The position numbers and the translations under genes are program-made. From Panagrolaimus kolymaensis (lineage: Eukaryota > Nematoda > Chromadorea > Rhabditida > Panagrolaimidae): a stretch of 64,000 bases of DNA. The notes beneath the pieces are model-generated. The model had not been told where the DNA came from. It ran no database searches and worked only from the letters and a program-made list of their open reading frames with translations. Below, piece after piece: positions 9,398 through 22,200 of this stretch (position 1 is its first letter; the number at the start of each line of letters is the position of its first letter). The stretch spans positions 3,038,001 to 3,102,000 of the forward strand of contig JAJQJQ010000030.1 in assembly GCA_028622995.1 (NCBI GenBank), given 5' to 3'.

Positions 9398-12300
9398 CGT
9401 TTATTTCCTATAAAAAAGGAAAAACTATTACAAAAAATAATTTTTTTGATTTAATAAATTTTAATGGATCCGCTAACATATTTATGATGCTTCCAATAAC
9501 AAAACCATCAAGATTTTCTGAAAGCTTGAGGTCGTTTATTTCCTATAAAAAAGGAAAAACTATTACAAAATATAATTTTTTTGATTTAATAAATTTTAAT
9601 GGATCCGCTAACATATTTATGATGCTTCCAATAACAAAACGATCAAGATTTTCTGAAAGCTTGAGGTCGTTTATTTCCTATAAAAAAGGAAAAACTATAA
9701 CAAAAAATAATTTTTTTGATTTAATAAATTTTAATGGATCCGCTAACATATTTATGATGCTTCCAATAACAAAACCATCAAGATTTTCTGAAAGCTTGAG
9801 GTCGTTTATTTCCTATAAAAAAGGAAAAACTATTACAAAAAATAATTTTTTTGATTTAATAAATTTTAATGGATCCGCTAACATATTTATGATGCTTCCA
9901 ATAACAAAACCATCAAGATTTTCTGAAAGCTTGAGGTCGTTTATTTCCTATAAAAAAGGAAAAACTATTACAAAAAATAATTTTTTTGATTTAATAAATT
10001 TTAATGGATCCGCTAACATATTTATGATGCTTCCAATAACAAAACCATCAAGATTTTCTGAAAGCTTGAGGTCGTTTATTTCCTATAAAAAAGGAAAAAC
10101 TATTACAAAAAATAATTTTTTTGATTTAATAAATTTTAATGGATCCGCTAACATATTTATGATACTTCCATAAACAAAACGATCAAGATTTTCTGAAAGC
10201 TTGAGGTCGTTTATTTCCTATAAAAAAGGAAAAACTATAACAAAAAATAATTTTTTTGATTTAATAAATTTTAATGGATCCGCTAACATATTTATGATGC
10301 TTCCAATAACAAAACCATCAAGATTTTCTGAAAGCTTGAGGTCGTTTATTTCCTATAAAAAAGGAAAAACTATTACAAAAAATAATTTTTTTGATTTAAT
10401 AAATTTTAATGGATCCGCTAACATATTTATGATGCTTCCAATAACAAAACCATCAAGATTTTCTGAAAGCTTGAGGTCGTTTATTTCCTATAAAAAAGGA
10501 AAAACTATTACAAAAAATAATTTTTTTGATTTAATAAATTTTAATGGATCCGCTAACATATTTATGATGCTTCCAATAACAAAACCATCAAGATTTTCTG
10601 AAAGCTTGAGGTCGTTTATTTCCTATAAAAAAGGAAAAACTATTACAAAAAATAATTTTTTTGATTTAATAAATTTTAATGGATCCGCTAACATATTTAT
10701 GATACTTCCATAAACAAAACGATCAAGATTTTCTGAAAGCTTGAGGTCGTTTATTTCCTATAAAAAAGGAAAAACTATAACAAAAAATAATTTTTTTGAT
10801 TTAATAAATTTTAATGGATCCGCTAACATATTTATGATGCTTCCAATAACAAAACCATCAAGATTTTCTGAAAGCTTGAGGTCGTTTATTTCCTATAAAA
10901 AAGGAAAAACTATTACAAAAAATAATTTTTTTGATTTAATAAATTTTAATGGATCCGCTAACATATTTATGATGCTTCCAATAACAAAACCATCAAGATT
11001 TTCTGAAAGCTTGAGGTCGTTTATTTCCTATAAAAAAGGAAAAACTATAACAAAAAATAATTTTTTTGATTTAATAAATTTTAATGGATCCGCTAACATA
11101 TTTATGATGCTTCCAATAACAAAACCATCAAGATTTTCTGAAAGCTTGAGGTCGTTTATTTCCTATAAAAAAGGAAAAACTATAACAAAAAATAATTTTT
11201 TTGATTTAATAAATTTTAATGGATCCGCTAACATATTTATGATGCTTCCAATAACAAAACCATCAAGATTTTCTGAAAGCTTGAGGTCGTTTATTTCCTA
11301 TAAAAAAGGAAAAACTATTACAAAAAATAATTTTTTTGATTTAATAAATTTTAATGGATCAGCTAACATATTTATGATACTTCCATAAACAAAACGATCA
11401 AGATTTTCTGAAAGCTTGAGGTCGTTTATTTCCTATAAAAAAGGAAAAACTATAACAAAAAATAATTTTTTTGATTTAATAAATTTTAATGGATCAGCTA
11501 ACATATTTATGATACTTCCATAAACAAAACGATCAAGATTTTCTGAAAGCTTGAGGTCGTTTATTTCCTATAAAAAAGGAAAAACTATAACAAAAAATAA
11601 TTTTTTTGATTTAATAAATTTTAATGGATCCGCTAACATATTTATGATGCTTCCAATAACAAAACCATCAAGATTTTCTGAAAGCTTGAGGTCGTTTATT
11701 TCCTATAAAAAAGGAAAAACTATTACAAAAAATAATTTTTTTGATTTAATAAATTTTAATGGATCAGCTAACATATTTATGATGCTTCCAATAACAAAAC
11801 CATCAAGATTTTCTGAAAGCTTGAGGTCGTTTATTTCCTATAAAAAAGGAAAAACTATAACAAAAAATAATTTTTTTGATTTAATAAATTTTAATGGATC
11901 CGCTAACATATTTATGATGCTTCCAATAACAAAACCATCAAGATTTTCTGAAAGCTTGAGGTCGTTTATTTCCTATAAAAAAGGAAAAACTATTACAAAA
12001 AATAATTTTTTTGATTTAATAAATTTTAATGGATCAGCTAACATATTTATGATGCTTCCAATAACAAAACGATCAAGATTTTCTGAAAGCTTGAGGTCGT
12101 TTATTTCCTATAAAAAAGGAAAAACTATAACAAAAAATAATTTTTTTGATTTAATAAATTTTAATGGATCCGCTAACATATTTATGATGCTTCCAATAAC
12201 AAAACCATCAAGATTTTCTGAAAGCTTGAGGTCGTTTATTTCCTATAAAAAAGGAAAAACTATTACAAAAAATAATTTTTTTGATTTAATAAATTTTAAT

Positions 12301-15300
12301 GGATCCGCTAACATATTTATGATGCTTCCAATAACAAAACCATCAAGATTTTCTGAAAGCTTGAGGTCGTTTATTTCCTATAAAAAAGGAAAAACTATTA
12401 CAAAAAATAATTTTTTTGATTTAATAAATTTTAATGGATCCGCTAACATATTTATGATGCTTCCAATAACAAAACCATCAAGATTTTCTGAAAGCTTGAG
12501 GTCGTTTATTTCCTATAAAAAAGGAAAAACTATTACAAAAAATAATTTTTTTGATTTAATAAATTTTAATGGATCCGCTAACATATTTATGATGCTTCCA
12601 ATAACAAAACCATCAAGATTTTCTGAAAGCTTGAGGTCGTTTATTTCCTATAAAAAAGGAAAAACTATAACAAAAAATAATTTTTTTGATTTAATAAATT
12701 TTAATGGATCAGCTAACATATTTATGATACTTCCATAAACAAAACGATCAAGATTTTCTGAAAGCTTGAGGTCGTTTATTTCCTATAAAAAAGGAAAAAC
12801 TATAACAAAAAATAATTTTTTTGATTTAATAAATTTTAATGGATCCGCTAACATATTTATGATGCTTCCAATAACAAAACCATCAAGATTTTCTGAAAGC
12901 TTGAGGTCGTTTATTTCCTATAAAAAAGGAAAAACTATAACAAAAAATAATTTTTTTGATTTAATAAATTTTAATGGATCAGCTAACATATTTATGATAC
13001 TTCCATAAACAAAACGATCAAGATTTTCTGAAAGCTTGAGGTCGTTTATTTCCTATAAAAAAGGAAAAACTATAACAAAAAATAATTTTTTTGATTTAAT
13101 AAATTTTAATGGATCCGCTAACATATTTATGATGCTTCCAATAACAAAACCATCAAGATTTTCTGAAAGCTTGAGGTCGTTTATTTCCTATAAAAAAGGA
13201 AAAACTATTACAAAAAATAATTTTTTTGATTTAATAAATTTTAATGGATCCGCTAACATATTTATGATGCTTCCAATAACAAAACCATCAAGATTTTCTG
13301 AAAGCTTGAGGTCGTTTATTTCCTATAAAAAAGGAAAAACTATTACAAAAAATAATTTTTTTGATTTAATAAATTTTAATGGATCCGCTAACATATTTAT
13401 GATGCTTCCAATAACAAAACCATCAAGATTTTCTGAAAGCTTGAGGTCGTTTATTTCCTATAAAAAAGGAAAAACTATTACAAAAAATAATTTTTTTGAT
13501 TTAATAAATTTTAATGGATCAGCTAACATATTTATGATACTTCCATAAACAAAACGATCAAGATTTTCTGAAAGCTTGAGGTCGTTTATTTCCTATAAAA
13601 AAGGAAAAACTATAACAAAAAATAATTTTTTTGATTTAATAAATTTTAATGGATCAGCTAACATATTTATGATACTTCCATAAACAAAACGATCAAGATT
13701 TTCTGAAAGCTTGAGGTCGTTTATTTCCTATAAAAAAGGAAAAACTATAACAAAAAATAATTTTTTTGATTTAATAAATTTTAATGGATCCGCTAACATA
13801 TTTATGATGCTTCCAATAACAAAACCATCAAGATTTTCTGAAAGCTTGAGGTCGTTTATTTCCTATAAAAAAGGAAAAACTATTACAAAAAATAATTTTT
13901 TTGATTTAATAAATTTTAATGGATCAGCTAACATATTTATGATACTTCCATAAACAAAACGATCAAGATTTTCTGAAAGCTTGAGGTCGTTTATTTCCTA
14001 TAAAAAAGGAAAAACTATAACAAAAAATAATTTTTTTGATTTAATAAATTTTAATGGATCAGCTAACATATTTATGATACTTCCATAAACAAAACGATCA
14101 AGATTTTCTGAAAGCTTGAGGTCGTTTATTTCCTATAAAAAAGGAAAAACTATTACAAAAAATAATTTTTTTGATTTAATAAATTTTAATGGATCCGCTA
14201 ACATATTTATGATGCTTCCAATAACAAAACCATCAAGATTTTCTGAAAGCTTGAGGTCGTTTATTTCCTATAAAAAAGGAAAAACTATTACAAAAAATAA
14301 TTTTTTTGATTTAATAAATTTTAATGGATCAGCTAACATATTTATGATACTTCCATAAACAAAACGATCAAGATTTTCTGAAAGCTTGAGGTCGTTTATT
14401 TCCTATAAAAAAGGAAAAACTATTACAAAAAATAATTTTTTTGATTTAATAAATTTTAATGGATCAGCTAACATATTTATGATACTTCCATAAACAAAAC
14501 GATCAAGATTTTCTGAAAGCTTGAGGTCGTTTATTTCCTATAAAAAAGGAAAAACTATAACAAAAAATAATTTTTTTGATTTAATAAATTTTAATGGATC
14601 AGCTAACATATTTATGATACTTCCATAAACAAAACGATCAAGATTTTCTGAAAGCTTGAGGTCGTTTATTTCCTATAAAAAAGGAAAAACTATAACAAAA
14701 AATAATTTTTTTGATTTAATAAATTTTAATGGATCCGCTAACATATTTATGATGCTTCCAATAACAAAACCATCAAGATTTTCTGAAAGCTTGAGGTCGT
14801 TTATTTCCTATAAAAAAGGAAAAACTATTACAAAAAATAATTTTTTTGATTTAATAAATTTTAATGGATCCGCTAACATATTTATGATGCTTCCAATAAC
14901 AAAACCATCAAGATTTTCTGAAAGCTTGAGGTCGTTTATTTCCTATAAAAAAGGAAAAACTATTACAAAAAATAATTTTTTTGATTTAATAAATTTTAAT
15001 GGATCAGCTAACATATTTATGATACTTCCATAAACAAAACGATCAAGATTTTCTGAAAGCTTGAGGTCGTTTATTTCCTATAAAAAAGGAAAAACTATAA
15101 CAAAAAATAATTTTTTTGATTTAATAAATTTTAATGGATCAGCTAACATATTTATGATACTTCCATAAACAAAACGATCAAGATTTTCTGAAAGCTTGAG
15201 GTCGTTTATTTCCTATAAAAAAGGAAAAACTATAACAAAAAATAATTTTTTTGATTTAATAAATTTTAATGGATCAGCTAACATATTTATGATACTTCCA

Positions 15301-16070
15301 TAAACAAAACGATCAAGATTTTCTGAAAGCTTGAGGTCGTTTATTTCCTATAAAAAAGGAAAAACTATTACAAAAAATAATTTTTTTGATTTAATAAATT
15401 TTAATGGATCCGCTAACATATTTATGATGCTTCCAATAACAAAACCATCAAGATTTTCTGAAAGCTTGAGGTCGTTTATTTCCTATAAAAAAGGAAAAAC
15501 TATTACAAAAAATAATTTTTTTGATTTAATAAATTTTAATGGATCAGCTAACATATTTATGATACTTCCATAAACAAAACGATCAAGATTTTCTGAAAGC
15601 TTGAGGTCGTTTATTTCCTATAAAAAAGGAAAAACTATAACAAAAAATAATTTTTTTGATTTAATAAATTTTAATGGATCAGCTAACATATTTATGATAC
15701 TTCCATAAACAAAACGATCAAGATTTTCTGAAAGCTTGAGGTCGTTTATTTCCTATAAAAAAGGAAAAACTATAACAAAAAATAATTTTTTTGATTTAAT
15801 AAATTTTAATGGATCAGCTAACATATTTATGATACTTCCATAAACAAAACGATCAAGATTTTCTGAAAGCTTGAGGTCGTTTATTTCCTATAAAAAAGGA
15901 AAAACTATTACAAAAAATAATTTTTTTGATTTAATAAATTTTAATGGATCAGCTAACATATTTATGATACTTCCATAAACAAAACGATCAAGATTTTCTG
16001 AAAGCTTGAGGTCGTTTATTTCCTATAAAAAAGGAAAAACTATAACAAAAAATAATTTTTTTGATTTAAT
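9214..16070 (+). repeat. Satellite subfamily D, homogeneous 135-bp monomers
   Basis: A sharp change from subfamily C. Monomers now have GAAAGCTTGAGGTCG with intact CpG and HindIII site, AAAAAAGGAAAAAC, and mainly AAACCATCA. A linked variant, usually GGATCAGCT plus ATGATACTTCCATAAAC plus AAACGATCA, recurs throughout and puts TAA in the otherwise open frame (for example at 10173, 10713, 11388, 12738 and 13548). These stops are spaced by multiples of 135 bp. No genes. Confidence 0.95.
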
Positions 16071-16880
16071 AAGTTTTGGTGGATACGCTAACATATTTAT
16101 GATGCTTCCAATAACAAAACCATCAAGATTTTCTGATAGCTTGAGGTTGTTTATTTCCTATAAAAAATGAAAAACTATAACAAAAAATAATTTTTTTGAT
16201 TTAATAAGTTTTAATGGATCCGCTAACATATTTATGATGCTTCCAATAACAAAACCATCAAGATTTTCTGATAGCTTGAGGTCATTTATTTCCTATAAAA
16301 AATGAAAAACTATAACAAAAAATAATTTTTTTGATTTAATAGATTTTAATGGATACGCTAACATATTTATGATGCTTCCAATAACAAAACCATCAAGATT
16401 TTCTGATAGCTTGAGGTTGTTTATTTCCTATAAAAAATGAAAAACTATAACAAAAAATAATTTTTTTGATTTAATAAGTTTTGGTGGATACGCTAACATA
16501 TTTATGATGCTTCCAATAACAAAACCATCAAGATTTTGTGATAGCTTGAGGTCATTTATTTCCTATAAAAAATGAAAAACTATAACAAAAAATAATTTTT
16601 TTGATTTAATAAGTTTTGGTGGATCCGCTAACATATTTATGATGCTTCCAATAACAAAACCATCAAGATTTTCTGATAGCTTGAGGTCATTTATTTCCTA
16701 TATAAAAGGAAAAACTATAACAAAAAATAATTTTTTTGATTTAATTAATTTTGATAGATCCGCTAACATATTTATGAAGCTTCCAATAACAAAACCATCA
16801 TGATTTTCTGATAGCTTGAGGTCATTTATTTCCTATAAAAAATGAAAAACTATAACAAAAAATAATTTTTTTAATTTAAT
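16071..16880 (+). repeat. Island of older subfamily C inside subfamily D
   Basis: About six monomers of the C type (GATAGCTT, TTGTTT or TCATTT, TGA variants, AAGTTTTGGTGG) surrounded by D monomers. Positions 16220-16872 match 8120-8772 at an offset of 8100 bp (60 x 135), including the AGATTTTGTG and TATATAAAAGG markers. The right junction is near A16873, where TTTGATTT has become TTTAATTT. The register is unbroken at both edges. Confidence 0.88.
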
Positions 16881-18000
16881 AAATTTTAATGGATCAGCTA
16901 ACATATTTATGATACTTCCATAAACAAAACGATCAAGATTTTCTGAAAGCTTAAGGTCGTTTATTTCCTATAAAAAAGGAAAAACTATAACAAAAAATAA
17001 TTTTTTTGATTTAATAAATTTTAATGGATCCGCTAACATATTTATGATGCTTCCAATAACAAAACGATCAAGATTTTCTGAAAGCTTGAGGTCGTTTATT
17101 TCCTATAAAAAAGGAAAAACTATAACAAAAAATAATTTTTTTGATTTAATAAATTTTAATGGATCCGCTAACATATTTATGATGCTTCCAATAACAAAAC
17201 CATCAAGATTTTCTGAAAGCTTGAGGTCGTTTATTTCCTATAAAAAAGGAAAAACTATTACAAAAAATAATTTTTTTGATTTAATAAATTTTAATGGATC
17301 CGCTAACATATTTATGATGCTTCCAATAACAAAACCATCAAGATTTTCTGAAAGCTTGAGGTCGTTTATTTCCTATAAAAAAGGAAAAACTATTACAAAA
17401 AATAATTTTTTTGATTTAATAAATTTTAATGGATCCGCTAACATATTTATGATGCTTCCAATAACAAAACCATCAAGATTTTCTGAAAGCTTGAGGTCGT
17501 TTATTTCCTATAAAAAAGGAAAAACTATTACAAAAAATAATTTTTTTGATTTAATAAATTTTAATGGATCAGCTAACATATTTATGATACTTCCATAAAC
17601 AAAACGATCAAGATTTTCTGAAAGCTTGAGGTCGTTTATTTCCTATAAAAAAGGAAAAACTATAACAAAAAATAATTTTTTTGATTTAATAAATTTTAAT
17701 GGATCCGCTAACATATTTATGATGCTTCCAATAACAAAACCATCAAGATTTTCTGAAAGCTTGAGGTCGTTTATTTCCTATAAAAAAGGAAAAACTATAA
17801 CAAAAAATAATTTTTTTGATTTAATAAATTTTAATGGATCCGCTAACATATTTATGATGCTTCCAATAACAAAACCATCAAGATTTTCTGAAAGCTTGAG
17901 GTCGTTTATTTCCTATAAAAAAGGAAAAACTATAACAAAAAATAATTTTTTTGATTTAATAAATTTTAATGGATCAGCTAACATATTTATGATACTTCCA
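16881..18000 (+). repeat. Satellite subfamily D, right part
   Basis: Resumes D-type monomers after the island, with the TAA-bearing linked variant near 16915, 17598 and 18003. One monomer near 16950 has TTAAGG in place of TTGAGG. 135-bp register intact. Confidence 0.93.
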
Positions 18001-19294
18001 TAAACAAAACGATCAAGATTTTCTGAAAGCTTGAGGTCGTTTATTTCCTATAAAAAAGGAAAAACTATAACAAAAAATAATTTTTTTGATTTAATAAATT
18101 TTAATGGATCCGCTAACATATTTATGATGCTTCCAATAACAAAACCATCAAGATTTTCTGAAAGCTTGAGGTCGTTTATTTCCTATAAAAAAGGAAAAAC
18201 TATAACAAAAAATAATTTTTTTGATTTAATAAATTTTAATGGATCCGCTAACATATTTATGATGCTTCCAATAACAAAACGATCAAGATTTTCTGAAAGC
18301 TTGAGGTCGTTTATTTCCTATAAAAAAGGAAAAACTATTACAAAAAATAATTTTTTTGATTTAATAAATTTTAAAGGATCCGCTAACATATTTATGATGA
18401 TTCCAATAACAAAACGATCAAGATTTTCTGAAAGCTTGAGGTCGTTTATTTCCTATAAAAAAGGAAAAACTATTACAAAAAATAATTTTTTTGATTTAAT
18501 AAATTTTAATGGATCCGCTAACATATTTATGATGCTTCCAATAACAAAACCATCAAGATTTTCTGAAAGCTTGAGGTCGTTTATTTCCTATAAAAAAGGA
18601 AAAACTATTACAAAAAATAATTTTTTTGATTTAATAAATTTTAATGGATCCGCTAACATATTTATGATGCTTCCAATAACAAAACGATCAAGATTTTCTG
18701 AAAGCTTGAGGTCGTTTATTTCCTATAAAAAAGGAAAAACTATTACAAAAAATAATTTTTTTGATTTAATAAATTTTAATGGATCCGCTAACATATTTAT
18801 GATGCTTCCAATAACAAAACCATCAAGATTTTCTGAAAGCTTGAGGTCGTTTATTTCCTATAAAAAAGGAAAAACTATTACAAAAAATAATTTTTTTGAT
18901 TTAATAAATTTTAATGGATCCGCTAACATATTTATGATGATTCCAATAACAAAACGATCAAGATTTTCTGAAAGCTTGAGGTCGTTTATTTCCTATAAAA
19001 AAGGAAAAACTATTACAAAAAATAATTTTTTTGATTTAATAAATTTTAATGGATCCGCTAACATATTTATGATGATTCCAATAACAAAACGATCAAGATT
19101 TTCTGAAAGCTTGAGGTCGTTTATTTCCTATAAAAAAGGAAAAACTATTACAAAAAATAATTTTTTTGATTTAATAAATTTTAATGGATCCGCTAACATA
19201 TTTATGATGATTCCAATAACAAAACGATCAAGATTTTCTGAAAGCTTGAGGTCGTTTATTTCCTATAAAAAAGGAAAAACTATTACAAAAAATA

Positions 19295-22200
19295 ATTTTT
19301 TTGATTTAATAAATTTTAATGGATCCGCTAACATATTTATGATGCTTCCAATAACAAAACGATCAAGATTTTCTGAAAGCTTGAGGTCGTTTATTTCCTA
19401 TAAAAAAGGAAAAACTATTACAAAAAATAATTTTTTTGATTTAATAAATTTTAATGGATCCGCTAACATATTTATGATGCTTCCAATAACAAAACCATCA
19501 GGATTTTCTGAAAGCTTGAGGTCGTTTATTTCCTATAAAAAAGGAAAAACCACAACAAAAAATAATTTTTTTGATTTAATAAATTTTAATGGATCCGCTA
19601 ACATATTTATGATGATTCCAATAACAAAACGATCAAGATTTTCTGAAAGCTTGAGGTCGTTTATTTCCTATAAAAAAGGAAAAACTATTACAAAAAATAA
19701 TTTTTTTGATTTAATAAATTTTAATGGATCCGCTAACATATTTATGATGCTTCCAATAACAAAACCATCAAGATTTTCTGAAAGCTTGAGGTCGTTTATT
19801 TCCTATAAAAAAGGAAAAACTATTACAAAAAATTATTTTTTTGATTTAATAAATTTTAATGGATCCGCTAACATATTTATGATGCTTCCAATAACAAAAC
19901 GATCAAGATTTTCTGAAAGCTTGAGGTCGTTTATTTCCTATAAAAAAGGAAAAACTATTACAAAAAATAATTTTTTTGATTTAATAAATTTTAATGGATC
20001 CGCTAACATATTTATGATGCTTCCAATAACAAAACCATCAAGATTTTCTGAAAGCTTGAGGTCGTTTATTTCCTATAAAAAAGGAAAAACTATTACAAAA
20101 AATAATTTTTTTGATTTAATAAATTTTAATGGATCCGCTAACATATTTATGATGCTTCCAATAACAAAACCATCAAGATTTTCTGAAAGCTTGAGGTCGT
20201 TTATTTCCTATAAAAAAGGAAAAACTATTACAAAAAATAATTTTTTTGATTTAATAAATTTTAATGGATCCGCTAACATATTTATGATGCTTCCAATAAC
20301 AAAACGATCAAGATTTTCTGAAAGCTTGAGGTCGTTTATTTCCTATAAAAAAGGAAAAACTATTACAAAAAATAATTTTTTTGATTTAATAAATTTTAAT
20401 GGATCCGCTAACATATTTATGATGCTTCCAATAACAAAACCATCAAGATTTTCTGAAAGCTTGAGGTCGTTTATTTCCTATAAAAAAGGAAAAACCACAA
20501 CAAAAAATAATTTTTTTGATTTAATAAATTTTAATGGATCCGCTAACATATTTATGATGCTTCCAATAACAAAACGATCAAGATTTTCTGAAAGCTTGAG
20601 GTCGTTTATTTCCTATAAAAAAGGAAAAACTATTACAAAAAATAATTTTTTTGATTTAATAAATTTTAATGGATCCGCTAACATATTTATGATGCTTCCA
20701 ATAACAAAACCATCAAGATTTTCTGAAAGCTTGAGGTCGTTTATTTCCTATAAAAAAGGAAAAACTATTACAAAAAATAATTTTTTTGATTTAATAAATT
20801 TTAATGGATCCGCTAACATATTTATGATGCTTCCAATAACAAAACCATCAAGATTTTCTGAAAGCTTGAGGTCGTTTATTTCCTATAAAAAAGGAAAAAC
20901 CACAACAAAAAATAATTTTTTTGATTAAATAAATTTTAATGGATCCGCTAACATATTTATGATGCTTCCAATAACAAAACGATCAAGATTTTCTGAAAGC
21001 TTGAGGTCGTTTATTTCCTATAAAAAAGGAAAAACTATAACAAAAAATAATTTTTTTGATTTAATAAATTTTAATGGATCCGCTAACATATTTATGATGC
21101 TTCCAATAACAAAACCATCAAGATTTTCTGAAAGCTTGAGGTCGTTTATTTCCTATAAAAAAGGAAAAACTATTACAAAAAATAATTTTTTTGATTTAAT
21201 AAATTTTAATGGATCCGCTAACATATTTATGATGCTTCCAATAACAAAACGATCAAGATTTTCTGAAAGCTTGAGGTCGTTTATTTCCTATAAAAAAGGA
21301 AAAACTATAACAAAAAATAATTTTTTTGATTTAATAAATTTTAATGGATCCGCTAACATATTTATGATGCTTCCAATAACAAAACCATCAAGATTTTCTG
21401 AAAGCTTGAGGTCGTTTATTTCCTATAAAAAAGGAAAAACTATAACAAAAAATAATTTTTTTGATTTAATAAATTTTAATGGATCCGCTAACATATTTAT
21501 GATGCTTCCAATAACAAAACGATCAAGATTTTCTGAAAGCTTGAGGTCGTTTATTTCCTATAAAAAAGGAAAAACTTTAACAAAAAATAATTTTTTTGAT
21601 TTAATAAATTTTAATGGATCCGCTAACATATTTATGATGCTTCCAATAACAAAACGATCAAGATTTTCTGAAAGCTTGAGGTCGTTTATTTCCTATAAAA
21701 AAGGAAAAACTATAACAAAAAATAATTTTTTTGATTTAATAAATTTTAATGGATCCGCTAACATATTTATGATGCTTCCAATAACAAAACCATCAAGATT
21801 TTCTGAAAGCTTGAGGTCGTTTATTTCCTATAAAAAAGGAAAAACTATTACAAAAAATAATTTTTTTGATTTAATAAATTTTAATGGATCCGCTAACATA
21901 TTTATGATGCTTCCAATAACAAAACGATCAAGATTTTCTGAAAGCTTGAGGTCGTTTATTTCCTATAAAAAAGGAAAAACTATAACAAAAAATAATTTTT
22001 TTGATTTAATAAATTTTAATGGATCCGCTAACATATTTATGATGCTTCCAATAACAAAACCATCAAGATTTTCTGAAAGCTTGAGGTCGTTTATTTCCTA
22101 TAAAAAAGGAAAAACTATAACAAAAAATAATTTTTTTGATTTAATAAATTTTAATGGATCCGCTAACATATTTATGATGCTTCCAATAACAAAACGATCA

